NCBI RefSeq assembly: GCF_933775445.1
Contig: NC_065876.1
Span: 18,724,001 to 18,788,000 of the forward strand
DNA: 64,000 bases
Direction of reading: 5' to 3'
From: Argentina anserina
Lineage: Eukaryota; Streptophyta; Magnoliopsida; Rosales; Rosaceae
A program made the translations under genes and the position numbers. The notes beneath the pieces were generated by a model. That model did no database searches, had not been told where the DNA came from, and worked only from the letters and a program-made list of their open reading frames with translations. Shown here piece after piece: positions 1 to 12,314 of the stretch; the first letter of the stretch is position 1; each line of letters starts with the position of its first letter.

Positions 1-1570
1 AGCGTATCTCCCAGTAAAATGGTTTTGAATGTGGATGTGTGAGTATTAGTATGATAATGTGGTGTGGTATTGAGGGTGTTAACATAGTCCTAGTGCTATT
101 AACCAACTATATCTTTTTTTAAAATATGTTTTGTTTTCAAAATATACGGACTTGATCGACTACGGTCCATGGTAAGTAAAAAAAGGTTTTTTTATTAAAA
201 ATGGTTTCAAAAGGTTAATGGTTAAAAGCTATGTTAAATGTGGAGTAATGTTGTTGCCAATGCTATGAGTTGTGTTGTGATGTTGGTTTCTGATTCTTTA
301 ATTTATCTGTATGTTAAGTGATTTCTTGAACTAAGTTATTATGCAAGAATCACTAATTACTCTTCTGTGTTTTCTTCTATATGTGTGATTTCCTGAACTT
401 TGTTTTTAAGCAGGAATCACAAATCTTTCTTTTGTGTTTTTCTCCTATAGGTGTGATCACTTGAACTAAAATTTACAGGGATTATACCTATTGTATTTTC
501 TTGTGACATGAATTCCTAAACTATGCTTTCATGCATGATTCATTATTTATTAATTAATCTTCTTGGGTTAATTATATTGATGTTCGGTTATTTGATTTGA
601 ATTATATGTCTTATTTAAGATTTTAGAGTGGTTCACGATATATTCGGTAATGAGATTCCCGGGAGTTGAACTATAAATGAGTTTATCCCTTTTTAAAGGG
701 TACGTAGGCAGCCCAACCAAGTTTTAGGTGCAGTCACAATTATTTTAGATTAGATATTGGTTTTTGTTGATATAAATCAGATTTTAACGCGTAATTATGT
801 TAGTTTTGGGTTGGGGTGTTTCATCATGCGTTGGGTATGAGATTGTTGATCCCTCCTATGTCGCGAAGGGGATCATTAGGCATAAGTCTGTTGAGGGTAA
901 TGACGTTGTGAATATGCTTGTTTGTATGTTAGGTAATAGGTTACCTTTTACTTGCCTTATGTTGTTGAGGATGTTGATGTTGTTGTGGTTAGTGTTGTAG
1001 TTTTTGATGGAGTCTGAGTGGTTGGTGTTTTTGTGTTGTGGAGTTTGAGTGTAGTGAGATATTGATGTTGTATGTGTTGTTGTTGGGGTGACGATGTGAT
1101 GATGTTGTTTGTCTATGGAGTAAATGTTGTAGTGAATTAATGGTGTTGTTTACATATTGCTGAATATGTTGTGATGTTGTTGAGTAGATATATTGGTTTA
1201 CTCATACCAGATGTGAAGTTGACCGGGTTGTGATTACAATCCTGGTGTACCAATCAATGGTGCAGTGGGTAATGCTGCAGGTACTTCTTAGTAATTGTGA
1301 CAAGACGGATGGACATCGTGACAATTGAGAGCTGTTTTTTATCCCAATTTTCCTTTTAGTTTTGGTGAGGTTTCGTGAGATTTGTTAAACTATACTTTTT
1401 ACTTTCTTGCAAATAGTGAGTTTGGATTTGAGTTGTTATCGAGTTGGTTGTTTAAAGTCGATGTTGGATATTCAGCTGATGTAATGTAATTTCAATTATA
1501 TTGAGGTTATTTTAGAGTTTTCACATCCTTGAATTTTGAATTTTACTGTTCAAAATTTGAGGTTGTGACA
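1..1570 (+). mobile_element. 3' part of a Tekay-like gypsy LTR
   Basis: This segment enters from outside the window and ends in GGTTGTGACA. Two parts align by eye with the chromovirus LTR further along. Bases 120-250 match 22410-22530 (both hold the ACTTGATCG...CTACGG...CATGG block). Bases 1210-1570 match 25430-25738 (ACCGGGTT, GATTACAATC, GCTGCAGGT and the terminal GTTGTGACA). I infer the 3' portion of an LTR. Its start and any internal region lie upstream. The small open frame at 797-1000 has no recognisable content. Confidence 0.7.
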
Positions 1571-2916
1571 AACCTTTTGATAGTTTTTACCGAATTTTAA
1601 TCGAGAAAATCTGAATTGTGTCATTCTCTGATATTATTTAAAAGTACAAGGAAAAACTGATTAAAATAAAAGTTTAAATGTTAACTAATTTTGCGTTTAA
1701 AATTTAAGGGGATAAACTGAAATTAATTTATTTGTTTATATAATCAATGTTAGTATCCTCAAAAACTTTCTGGACCTAGAGAATAATCCATGCCGAGTTC
1801 TCATATCAAAACGCTTCCTGCCCCTTAACCAACAAGAGTAAATTGAGATTTAAATTCTAATTAACATCGGCGGGATTTAAACCTATGTACGAGGAATTCT
1901 CACACCAAGACTCTTACCAATTCGTTTGCTTGGAGATCAATTAGTCCTTATTAAATTGAGCACCACATATTTCATCCAAAAAAAGTAGGGGACAACATAG
2001 AGATGTATGTTTTGCTGTTACTCCTATTAATTATTATTATTATTGAATTACTGTAGGAATGTACACGTGATCATTCTTTCAGTCCACTCGAGCTGGCATA
2101 CCGCAATTTAATAGTTTAGCATCCCAAATTAATCACTTCTCTGCATTAATATAGGGATTTAGGTCTATGTATGATTTGAATGAAACCGGAAGGTTTAGAG
2201 AAAAGTGATGAATTATGGATAATATGTCCCCTGCTTGGACTTTACTTAGAAGTTACATAAACATGAGTGTACTCCCAATTATATATAGGCCACACTGAGA
2301 TTTTGGTGACCACATGATGATTTAGTAGGCAAAGCCATTTATATGAATTTCACTGTGACAATGACCCTTCCAAAGTGCATGTAGCCCCGGCCCTCAATAA
2401 GACACAGATAGAGACACTTCGGAAGAGGTCTTCCTTCTGCAAATTTTAATTGATTGGCTTCTTTCGAGATAGAGAGACGTCTGAGGGGTCATGGATTTTT
2501 CCTTTCTTTTAAGGGAGAAAGTGAAAGGGCTGGGAATGAGTTGTGAATTATAATTGAGCGGGTAGCTAGGTAGATCGAGATCATGAATTCATGATCATCA
2601 ACTTAATACAAGAGCGCTCTTTTCCATGTGGAATATCGGAGGGGGAGAAGATAGCAGAAGAATGGTCGTGGACGTACGGGTTTGTTTAATCCAATATCCA
2701 TGCATCCTTTTCTTTTCTTTTTTCTTTATATTCTGCTGTGTTTCTTTCTTTCTTTTCGATCAAAAGCAAAGCGCGCCATCATCCTATTTTGCATTTCCAT
2801 ATAAATCTCTGCTTTTCCTTTTTCAGCCCCGTCTTTAAGACTACTCCATCTTCCGAGCTCCTATTAAAGAAAAGAAAATCCCATCTTTCACCTTATAGAG
2901 AGTAGGTCCCTGCTCC
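1571..2916. other. Intergenic, no gene seen
   Basis: AT-rich sequence between the LTR remnant and the upstream region of the receptor-kinase gene. Short open frames such as 2626-2838 are low-complexity and not convincing. I recognise no transposon domain or RNA gene. Confidence 0.5.
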
Positions 2917-2941
2917 CTCTCTCTCTCTCTCTCTCTCTCTA
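2917..2941. repeat. (CT)n microsatellite
   Basis: About twelve CT dinucleotides in a row, roughly 1.8 kb upstream of the receptor-kinase start codon. CT/GA tracts are common in plant promoters and leaders. Any regulatory role here is unproven. Confidence 0.9.
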
Positions 2942-3190
2942 CTGTATCTGTAGGGCAAAGGAGGAGAAGGAATAAAGCTGCGGCATGCATAGATCGATAT
3001 ATATCTCAAAAACATAACCAGCTATATATATAATTATATATGCAACCTATTCATCAACAACGTATATAATTAAAACCTGATCGGTGCATCATTCAAACCA
3101 CGACATGGTAATCATATACCAATAATCATCTTCTTTCACTTCTACTTACAACCACAGAATGTTGCAGGCATGCATATATCCAGCAACAAC

Positions 3191-3225
3191 AGACCAGACC
3201 AGACCAGACCAGACCAGACCAGACT
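3191..3225. repeat. AGACC pentamer tandem repeat
   Basis: Six perfect AGACC units followed by AGACT. The repeat lies about 1.6 kb upstream of the receptor-kinase start codon. Confidence 0.9.
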
Positions 3226-4223
3226 AGGTCGCCAAAGTTACCCCTTCCTTCTTTTTGTTCGTTTCTTGATGATTTTTCTCTCTTTTCACGTTTTCACTGC
3301 GTACGTTAATTAACCTCATTAGACACAGATCGAGATCTGGATCTTTAGCTTCTGCCGTAACTATGATTTCCCTCTTGCTTTCATTAATTACGTAGACTCA
3401 CCCGCTGCATTGTGTTCTTACCATAATATAACAATATATACATATCAGAAAAGGAGCTACGGATCGAAATAAATTAAAAAAAACTTATATAGTGCGTATA
3501 TATGCTTCATTGATCAATGAGTTTCAATAGATTTGATTAATTTGCAAGTACACTTTTCTACAACATTAATCAATGTCGCATTGTTCAAAGTTGTCCCTTA
3601 CTTAGATTTCTTATCTAAGCTAATTAGATAATCATGATTGATGATCGTTAGTCTAATTGTTAGAGGCTAGGGTAAAGAAAGAAGGATACTCAATATTGAA
3701 GTACAAATGTGCAATCATGCAAAACAGTGCGCAGTATCATACGATCGAGTAAAGCTAACATATATACATGTCCCTATATACATTGTGGAGATGGCTTATT
3801 TCTTGTTCTCACGCACCAGGGCTTTCATATGAGCGCGTTCTTAATAGATCGAGGCCAGGGGATAGAGCTATCATAGAGCTGCGTTTGAAACACGTTTAAT
3901 GTCGCATATATTTGTTGTAAATGTGTATATCGATAGATTATTAATTATTTCACCATGGACAATCTCGATCAGTTTAATTTCTAATGCAACAAGAGTTTTT
4001 GAATAAGGTCGTATATATTCTCTCGATCCATATATAAATATAAGTAATGCAAAAGAAAGAGCTAATTAAATTTCCAGACAATGGAACCATTTAAAATGAT
4101 TGAAAGTGCAAATCCATCGCCACTCGCATTCATAGCAAAGCAAAAGAAGAGTATCCGTCCATCCTTTCGTTAAAGCTAAAGGACATATTTGTCACAGGAT
4201 TGAAGGAAGAAGAATTGAAGAGC

Positions 4224-4249
4224 ATATATATATATATATATATATATAT
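4224..4249. repeat. (AT)n microsatellite
   Basis: Uninterrupted AT dinucleotides about 535 bp upstream of the receptor-kinase start codon. It is likely to vary in length between individuals. Confidence 0.9.
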
Positions 4250-4783
4250 GATCGAGCATCATCAACTTTACTTTTGCATACCACAATCTCAACTTTAAAT
4301 TTCTGTTATCGTAGGGCTTTGTTCATTTTCTTTATTTCCTGCTTCTTCTTCTTCTCTAAATTTTCTTTTTTTCTTCTGCTTTTTCACCTTTGCTTTTCTA
4401 AAGAATCCCAACTGAGAGACCAAAGATATACAGAAAGAAAGAAAAAGCAAGCAAGCTCCTCCTGGCATGCCATGGCTAGCAGAAATTTCAGTCTTCTCTT
4501 CTCTCACAGAAAGCTCATAAAAGAGAAAAAAAGCAGCGAACCCTCTTCTTCCTAACTTGTATTTCAAGACTCTTCTTTCTCTGCACTAATTGAAACAAAC
4601 ATGTTTGATTCCTTCTCCCCTTCAACACCCACCCATTCTCACTTCAAGTTTCTCAGATTCCTCTCACTTTCGATCCCTTCCACTATTACCACCCAAATGC
4701 TTCCATTCCTTCAACCTATCTTCTCTTCCCCACACTCAGATCAGCTAGCTTAATCCGTTTCCGGTAACATTAACGTACTCAAC

Positions 4784-7700
4784 ATGGTGTTGCTGCCTTT
4801 GATTTACTTGACACTTTTCTCTGTTCTAGGGATCCCCTGTTTCGCTTCTTCTTTGGTCAGTGACTTTCATATCTTACTCACACTCAAGCAGGGCTTCAGA
4901 TTCTCAGAGCCTGCTCTAAGTAGTTGGAACTCTTCGTCTCCAAGATCAGTTTGTTCCAGCTGGGTTGGAATTCGATGCTCCAGAGGACGAGTCATTGCTC
5001 TCGACTTGACAGATTTCAGTCTACATGGTTCCCTTTCGCCTGTCATTTCCGGCCTCGACCGCCTTTCCGACCTCTCCCTAGCCGGAAACAACTTGTCAGG
5101 AAGCATTGACCTTGCAAACTTGGGCAGCCTCCGATCCCTCAACATCTCCGAGAACCAGTTCAGTGGGAGCCTAGACTGGAACTACTCCAGCATTGCCAAC
5201 TTGGAGGTGCTTGATGTTTATGACAACAACTTCACTGCTCCACTTCCACTTGGGATTTTGAGATTGGGTAATCTCCGGCACTTGGATCTCGGAGGCAACT
5301 TCTTCTACGGGAAAGTCCCACCGTCATACCGCAATCTAGTCAGCTTGGAGTACTTGTCACTCTCAGGCAATGATCTGCAGGGTCGGATTCCTGGTGAGTT
5401 GGGGAATCTCACTAACCTGAGGGAAATCTACTTGGGCTACTACAATGTTTTTGAAGGTGGGATTCCAAAGGAGTTGGGGAAATTGGTGAATCTTGTTCAC
5501 ATGGATCTTTCAAGCTGTGAATTGGATGGACAGATTCCTCATGAGTTGGGGAATTTGAAGTCCCTTGACACGCTTTACTTGCATATCAATCTCCTCTCCG
5601 GCTCCATTCCAAGGCAGCTAGGCAACTTGACAAACTTGCTCTATTTTGATCTCTCCAACAATGCGCTCACCGGTGAAATTCCATCGGAGTTCTCAAATCT
5701 CAAACAGCTCAAGCTCTTCAACCTCTTCATGAACAGATTGCATGGCTCTATTCCAGACTATGTCGCCGATTTGCCCGATTTGGACACTCTAGGCCTTTGG
5801 ATGAACAACTTCACAGGCATAGTACCTCAGAAGCTAGGTCAGAATGGGAAGCTGCAGCTGCTGGATTTGTCCTCAAATAAGCTCACCGGTAACATCCCGC
5901 CAAACTTGTGTTCCTCCAATCAGCTAAGGATACTAATTCTGTTGAAAAATTTTCTGTTTGGGCCAATCCCTTTACGCTTGGGGACTTGTTCTAGTCTGAC
6001 TAGAGTCCGACTGGGGCAGAATTACCTGAATGGTAGCATTCCAAATGGCTTAATTTACTTGCCTCTGCTCAATCTAGCAGAGTTGCAAGACAACTATCTT
6101 TCCGGCACCTTGTCGGAAAATGCCAATAGTTCATCACAGCCTGCTCTACTAGGTCAGCTGAATCTGTCAAACAACCTCTTATCCGGTTCTATACCGTATT
6201 CGGTTTCAAATTTCTCTTCCCTCCAAATCCTCTCACTCAGTGGAAATCAGCTCTCAGGTCCAATCCCACCATCTATAGGCCAACTGAGTCAAGTACTGAA
6301 CCTTGATTTAAGCCGCAACTCACTCTCGGATGAAATTCCTGTGGAAATCGGAAACTGTTTGCATCTGACTTACCTTGACATGAGTCAGAACAACCTCTCT
6401 GGCTCAATCCCATCCGAAATCTCCAACATTCATATACTGAGTTACATCAACATGTCAAGAAATCACTTGAACCAGAGCATACCAAAATCCTTGGGAACCA
6501 TGAAGAGCCTCACAACTGCTGATTTTTCGTTCAATGACTTGTCCGGTAAACTACCCGAAACGGGGCAGTTTGCCTTCTTCACAGCTTCCTCATTCGCAGG
6601 GAATCCCCATCTTTGCGGTTCCCTCTTGAACAATCCATGCAATTTCACTACAATCACAAACACACCCCGAACGGCTCGTGCAGACTTGAAGCTGATTTTC
6701 GCATTAGGCCTGCTCATATGCTCGCTAGTGTTTGCGGCTGCAGCCATAATGAAGGCCAAATCTTTCAAAAGAAAAGGCCCTGAATCATGGAAAATGACAG
6801 CATTTCAGAAGGTGGAGTTCACAATCTCGGACGTGCTGGAATGCGTCAAAGATGGAAATGTGATTGGGAGAGGAGGAGCAGGCATTGTTTACCACGGTAA
6901 AATGCCGAACGGAGTTGAAATTGCAGTGAAGAAGCTTCTTGGTTTTGGATTTGGTCTAGCACCCAACAGCAGCCATGATGACCATGGATTCAGAGCTGAA
7001 ATCCAAACACTAGGCAACATTCGTCACAGGAACATTGTGAGACTCCTGGCATTCTGCTCAAACAAGGAGACCAATCTACTTGTTTACGAGTACATGAGGA
7101 ATGGGAGCTTGGGAGAGGCATTGCATGTCAACAATAAGAAAGGTGGCTTGTTCTTGAGTTGGAATTTGAGGTACAAAATTGCAATTGAAGCTGCCAAAGG
7201 CTTGTGCTATCTCCACCATGACTGCTCCCCATTGATCCTTCACCGAGACGTCAAATCCAACAACATTCTGCTCAATTCCATCTTCGAAGCACACGTCGCA
7301 GATTTCGGCCTTGCCAAGTTCTTGATCGACGGCGGCGGAGCATCCCAGTGCATGTCAGCAATTGCAGGCTCTTACGGCTACATTGCCCCTGGTATGTCAC
7401 ATTTCTTCTTTCTTTTTTACTACTGCTTATTAAATTGCATTTTATTTCATTATTCTTCTTCATATACATAATTATATTTGCTTAACGCGTTTGGTCGTAT
7501 GAGGAATATGCATGGTCGTATAATCATGACGATTTCTTTTTTTTCTTTCTTAAATGATACATATGCAGAAACAAATGAAGCATTAATTTTTCGTTGTTGG
7601 AGTAATCATGAATTCATATTAGTTGTTGTCAAATGAAATGATGTTTGGGTCCATTAATTAGATGGTGGGTATATCGATTTTAAAACAGGGACTATCCTAT

Positions 7701-8480
7701 TTTGTTTGTGGAATTAGCAGAAGAAATATTTTTGAGAACCAAATAGAAAAAAGAAAAACACTATAATTAGTGCCATGGTGTCACAGTGACCCATGCGATG
7801 CATTGCATGCATGAAGTGTTCGAGTGATATGAATATGAATATGAGAGGTCAATATCTCTGCTGACACGCATGTCGATCTCCACCATTTTACTCTTTCTTT
7901 CTCATAGACATTTTACTCTTTCATTGTCTTTGTAATTTTCTGGAATACAATTCATCGGGACTTATTTGTGACTGAACATTTTGACCAAGGGTCGGCTTCA
8001 GCATTATGTACTAATAACTTTTTATTGGCAATTTGTTCTTTCTCTGCAGAGTATGCATACACATTAAGGGTGGATGAGAAGAGCGACGTATATAGTTTTG
8101 GTGTTGTCTTGTTAGAGCTTCTAACAGGGCGTCGGCCGGTGGGTGAGTTTGGCGAAGGCGTCGACATAGTTCAATGGTCTAAAAATGTAACAAATTGTCG
8201 TAAACAAGACGCCGCAAACATTGTTGATCCAAGGCTCGCTGTATCTGTGCCCAAAGATGAAGCAATGCACTTGTTCTTCGTTGCAATGCTATGCGTACAA
8301 GAAAACAGTGTGGAGAGGCCAACAATGAGAGAAGTTGTTCAAATGTTGTCAGAATTTCCTCGCGCACACTCTCCCAACTCCTCCTCTAAGTCCTCTTCCT
8401 TATTACCTTCCCAACAATTAAATGACAAACAAATTGACATTACATGTCCTCCTAAATGTAAACAACATAATTTGGTTTAA
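4784..8480 (+). CDS. BAM3-like: LRR receptor-like kinase, BAM3/CLAVATA1 class
   Basis: Coding exons are 4784-7391 and 8050-8480, giving 1012 residues. The 658-bp intron (GTATGT...TGCAG) splits the Glu codon of the kinase APE motif. Order: signal peptide (about 1-21); N-terminal cap with the CSSWVGIRC cysteine pair; about twenty leucine-rich repeats to near residue 600; a second cysteine pair ([10 protein letters not shown]); a membrane helix at about 635-656; and a Ser/Thr kinase from about 690. The kinase looks active: glycine loop GRGGAG near 695, Lys716 in AVKK, HRD at 820-822 and DFG at 840-842. Known family members are plasma-membrane receptors for CLE peptides in phloem and meristem development. 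Phrases such as [11 protein letters not shown] and the intron position fit CLV1/BAM receptors, and overall similarity is closest to Arabidopsis BAM3. The ligand is inferred. The C-terminal tail is Ser-rich. I chose the first ATG because it directly precedes a good signal peptide. Confidence 0.93.
7392..8049 (+). other. Intron of the BAM3-like gene
   Basis: Starts GTATGT and ends CTCTGCAG. Removing it restores the reading frame through APEYAYTLR. The frame stays open for a short distance into the intron and again before the acceptor, so unspliced translation would end in the kinase activation segment. No gene is seen inside. Confidence 0.93.
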
Positions 8481-9569
8481 GGACAACCATATTACCTTGT
8501 AACTTATGTTTCTTAGAGTTTTGATATATATATGGTGCCTACAAGATTTGATTTAGCCTTCTTCTTCTTTTTTTACCATTTTGATATGAGTGCTGCTACA
8601 TGCACCAAAAACCTTTACCAAAAATTAATACAAAGTGGCATCCTTTGTGGCATCTACCACGTCATCACCCGTCAATTGAAAATTTTCCAACATTTCTTTT
8701 TTTTTTTCAAAATAGCTGTAAATATAAAATATTAATAACAATAGAATAAATTCCTTAAAGACCTTAACTTAATAAATAACCTCTGTAGACTAGACAACAC
8801 TCACAACAGTCTTCATCCATGAAATAACTTGAACTATTTGATAATAATCAATGCATATGTAATTGAGTTCTTATTATATCTATATTCTAATTTTTGTTTT
8901 TGTAGTGTCATCAACTAATTAATCAATTGAATTCATGTGTACGGGTTAAACATCTGAACTTGGAAAAGGGGGGAGGGGGGCGGCTGTGCTTGTCAATGAT
9001 GTTCCTTGGATCCTCTAGGCTTCTAAGGTTAAAATGTTTAATGATTTTCTAATAAATGTTGTCTATATTATATTAATTGTCCTTTATTATATATAATAGG
9101 AAATTTAATAAATATACATATACATGCGGGATATGAATGGGTTTGAGATGATGATATGACATGTGTCACATCAGTTGGTAGAAGTTTTTTGTATAAAATT
9201 TTAGTGTCTCTAACATTTTCCTTTTAATTTAGCCATTTCGATCATGTGGAAACTATTTATAATTTTTCATAAATATTTCCTAATTAACTTGATGTAGTTT
9301 TACATATTTGGTGTCGGGGTTGAAGAAAATAAATAATTTGACACTGAATCCCAAGACTAACTATGACGTTTTCTGCTTGCATGTACGAGGGTTTAAAGAT
9401 TTACAAAGAGGCAGTGAGTTAGACCATGAGACATACTTTCCTTGTAAATGAGTTTGTTATTACACAATTTTTTAGAATGGACTTGAATTTGTTTCCTTTT
9501 ATTTTTACTTTTCCTCCTTGCGCATCTTAGACATTAGACCATACAATACTTTTAAATCATATATCAAAT
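8481..9569. other. 3' flank and intergenic region
   Basis: AT-rich sequence after the receptor-kinase stop codon. It probably contains the 3' UTR in the first 200-300 bases. A poly-G/A stretch lies near 8965-8985. I see no open frame or transposon domain. Confidence 0.5.
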
Positions 9570-11263
9570 GTCACGCCCCAAATCTTTTACAATTTCTTAC
9601 GATTTTACGTTTATCTTTTTACTCGGATCGAGAGTCGTACTAAGTGTGATGACTCAAAAAGTTGATTTTTCGATGCATACATTTTCCGAGGAAATTTCCT
9701 TCACGAAAGTTATAGGGCTCGTCGATACAAATTTGTGGACACGCGGCATGCATAAATCGGAATTCGTATGAAGAAATTACGAATCAAAAGAGCATTTGGA
9801 TATTTTTAGAATTTAGTATAAATGAGGGGTTAAATTGAGAAAAAAGGAGAAGAAAATTTGGAAAATTCAAATTTGAGCAGGTACTGTTCATCCCCGCCTA
9901 GGAAATTCCTCCTCCGGCGATCTCCGTCGTCCGGCCACGAATCGAGTCGCCATCGGTCCTATTCGCTCCGCCTCATCATTTCCACTTGACCCGTACCGAT
10001 CGCACACCTCGCCGAGCGCCGTACACGGGGCTAAACGACCGCAAAAATCTGGCAGAATTCAACGCTGTCGTGCAGCCTCTTTTCGGTGATTAGCATATCC
10101 TTCCCCTCTGGACTCGAATCGACCGGTTTGGAGCTTCGAATCGAGCTAGATCACGATTTGGATTTCAATGCACTGTTCCGACATTCCCTTGCGTTTTCCG
10201 GCCACATCCAGGCCGATCTGGGCTTCCACGCCGTCGTGAAAAATGTTTATTTTCGGGTGATCTATAACTTTCATGTTAGGGTCGAGTTGATTTGAAGAGG
10301 TTGGAGAGTGGTGGAGCGCGGGGACCACACGCAGCCACGGTGGCGGCGCTTTTTGCCATTTTTGGAGCAATGAGTGACTCTATCGTGTAATATACGTCGA
10401 TACGAACTTAGAGATGTCTTAAATATTGAATTTGGTTATCGTATGAGGTTGTGGATTTAGATTATCGTTATAGAGAATAATGTGATATTGCCTCAGGCTT
10501 TTGTTTCATTTATTGTTGATTGTGATGTGATTGTTGTAATTGATAATTGATGTGGTGTTGTCTCTTTGATGGGTGATGGTCATGATATTAATTGTGTGTG
10601 TGTTGGTTGTGATGTTGTATTTGTGATACGAATCGGAATGGTTATGAGGTCGCGTTGTTAAGGTGAATAGTTAAACTACGAGTCGCTTGAAATGTAAACT
10701 CAAGTTGGGTTATCATAGTGGTATTAACAGCGTAATAGTGGAATGGTGTGTTTAAACGTTTAGTTAGTTGATTATGAATATGTTGATGTTTTTTAGTTGA
10801 TTATGAATATGTTGATGTTTTTGTGATGGGTTGATGTTATGTTTGGGACGGTGACTGTATATTATTTACGAGTGGGACTCGAGGTTATGTTCTGGGGCTT
10901 GTGTCGGACTAGCAGACTCCTGATTGTTTTGACCCTGTCTTCTTAGTGGGTTAGGCTGTTGCTGTATAATATGAGCTATGAGTTCTAGGGGTTCAATGAG
11001 ATTAGGTAACGAATATTGCATACTCCGTCAGACATTTTGAATTAAATTTATGATTTGTGTTTGTGGATGTTGTGAAATTGTGAGGAGCACGGATGCTCCA
11101 GGTGTTGAGGTTGGATTTGAGATAGAGGGAGTGTCTTTTTGTGCAGCTAGGGTCGGCTACTTTCAGGGGAGACTATGCCGAAATATTTGGTATATCTTCT
11201 TTGATAGTGGTTCCCGCACGATCTGCCTCAATATTATGGTATATTTTGGGGCGGGTCGTGTCA
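9570..11263 (+). mobile_element. Probable solo LTR (gypsy type)
   Basis: Starts TGTCACGCCCC and ends GGGCGGGTCGTGTCA, so the ends are the inverted TGTCAC/GTGTCA pair. The flanking 5-mers are TCAAA (9565-9569) and TTAAA (11264-11268), a target duplication with one mismatch. Length is 1694 bp. A GC-rich block at about 9890-10080 resembles the transcribed leader seen in other LTRs here. There is no internal domain and no second LTR, so a solo LTR left by recombination is the simplest reading. Confidence 0.65.
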
Positions 11264-11277
11264 TTAAAAATAGGGGA

Positions 11278-11410
11278 TACTAGCTACAACAAAAGCTCTC
11301 ATTTCCGACAAACATTTTTGAGGGCAAAGAAAATCCCTCGCAAAAGCTGCATGTGTATTTTTGCCCTTGAGATTTTTCCATCACAAATTTACATACTAAT
11401 AAATTTTATT
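11278..11410. mobile_element. Possible CACTA-type terminal fragment
   Basis: The CTAGCTACAACAAAAGCTCT start, with short GAGGGCAAAG/CCCTCGCAAAA inverted motifs just inside, resembles the terminal and subterminal sequence of plant CACTA transposons. No second end or transposase is visible, so this is a weak call. Confidence 0.3.
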
Positions 11411-11419
11411 TCCAATGGA

Positions 11420-11682
11420 CAATGTGCCAGGGTAAATACAAACCTTTGGTTCTAGATATTATTAAGTTGTCATATGTTCTTAGTTCAGCTTCCTTCAAGC
11501 ATGTAGAAAGGAAAGCAAATATGTTAGTTGATGTTATTGCTAAAATTGGTCATCATGGTGTTGCTCAGTATTGGAACAAATCTCGACCCTTAGCTCTCCT
11601 AGCCATGCATGTGTTTACTGTTTGTACTAGAGATTTTACTATGAGATTTTATTTACTTTGTAAAAAAAATAGGAAATGATTT
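11420..11682 (+). pseudogene. LINE RNase H C-terminal fragment
   Basis: An open frame of about 85 codons (stop near 11679) contains SFKHVERKANMLVDVIAKIG. That is the F-x-HV-x-R-x-AN-x-(A/V)D-x-(L/I)A signature near the end of plant L1-type RNase H (RVT_3) domains. The catalytic N-terminal part is absent. It lies just downstream of the solo LTR and is on the opposite strand from the large LINE remnant at 16786-18712, so it is a separate insertion. Confidence 0.6.
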
Positions 11683-12314
11683 AGAGTGAAAGCACCTGTA
11701 CGTGCGTTTTTTTTTAACTTACCGATATTGTCATTATATAGAACTCAAGAAACAGAGAAAGTTACAACGACCTAGTTCATGCCCTTAGAGGCTATGACAT
11801 AAAGGAATTAAGTAAAGAACTTGAGCAAAGAACTAAACATAAACGAGGGAGCTTAATGTAACCAACTCTAGCATGAACCTAAAAAAACACTCACCAAACC
11901 AAATTATAAAATGTAGGGGGAAACTAGACTTATAGAGCTTTCTATCCATATATGGCACATAATCTAGTTCATCATGAGCTGTCCTGTGGAGTAAACCTAA
12001 GTTTGATAACTTGCACTGACAGATTTCTATTAGGATTTGACTTATTGGCGGCCAAATTGCCTCTCCATCATAATTCCTTGGTTTGAAACGAGTCACCTAG
12101 CCCAAATAGGCTCTTGATATCCATTAATGCTCAAATTACTCGATTGTAGCTTCATATAGCAAGGATTCCTAGAATCGCAAGGAAAGAATTCATTACTCCC
12201 AAAAAAAATTAGAATTTGAGTTTAGCTTCAAATTGATGAAATCAAATGTAGAAATGGATTAGGAATTAAGATTAGAGGCTTGGCTTACCAGAAGAAGACT
12301 AAGGAGCTCGAGTA
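11683..12314. other. Intergenic, nothing recognised
   Basis: AT-rich spacer between the LINE fragment and the reversed LTR. The minus-strand frame at 11833-12096 has no familiar motif and is not called. Confidence 0.5.

Larger units (their letters stand above)
2942..4783 (+). promoter_or_regulatory. Upstream and 5' leader region of the receptor kinase
   Basis: Non-coding stretch holding several simple repeats (AGACC pentamers and a long TA tract) and a pyrimidine-rich portion from about 4310 to 4780 that looks like a plant 5' leader. The open frames on both strands at 4274-4567 come from this CT/AAG-rich composition and are not called as genes. I cannot place a transcription start. Confidence 0.4.

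Noticed and set aside
4274..4567. Overlapping frames upstream of the receptor kinase
   Set aside because: Driven by a CTT/AAG-rich leader. Both strands are open at once and no motif is present.
7272..7469. Continuation of the receptor-kinase first exon past GYIAP
   Set aside because: The frame beyond 7391 is intronic. Splicing to 8050 restores the invariant APE motif and the rest of the kinase.
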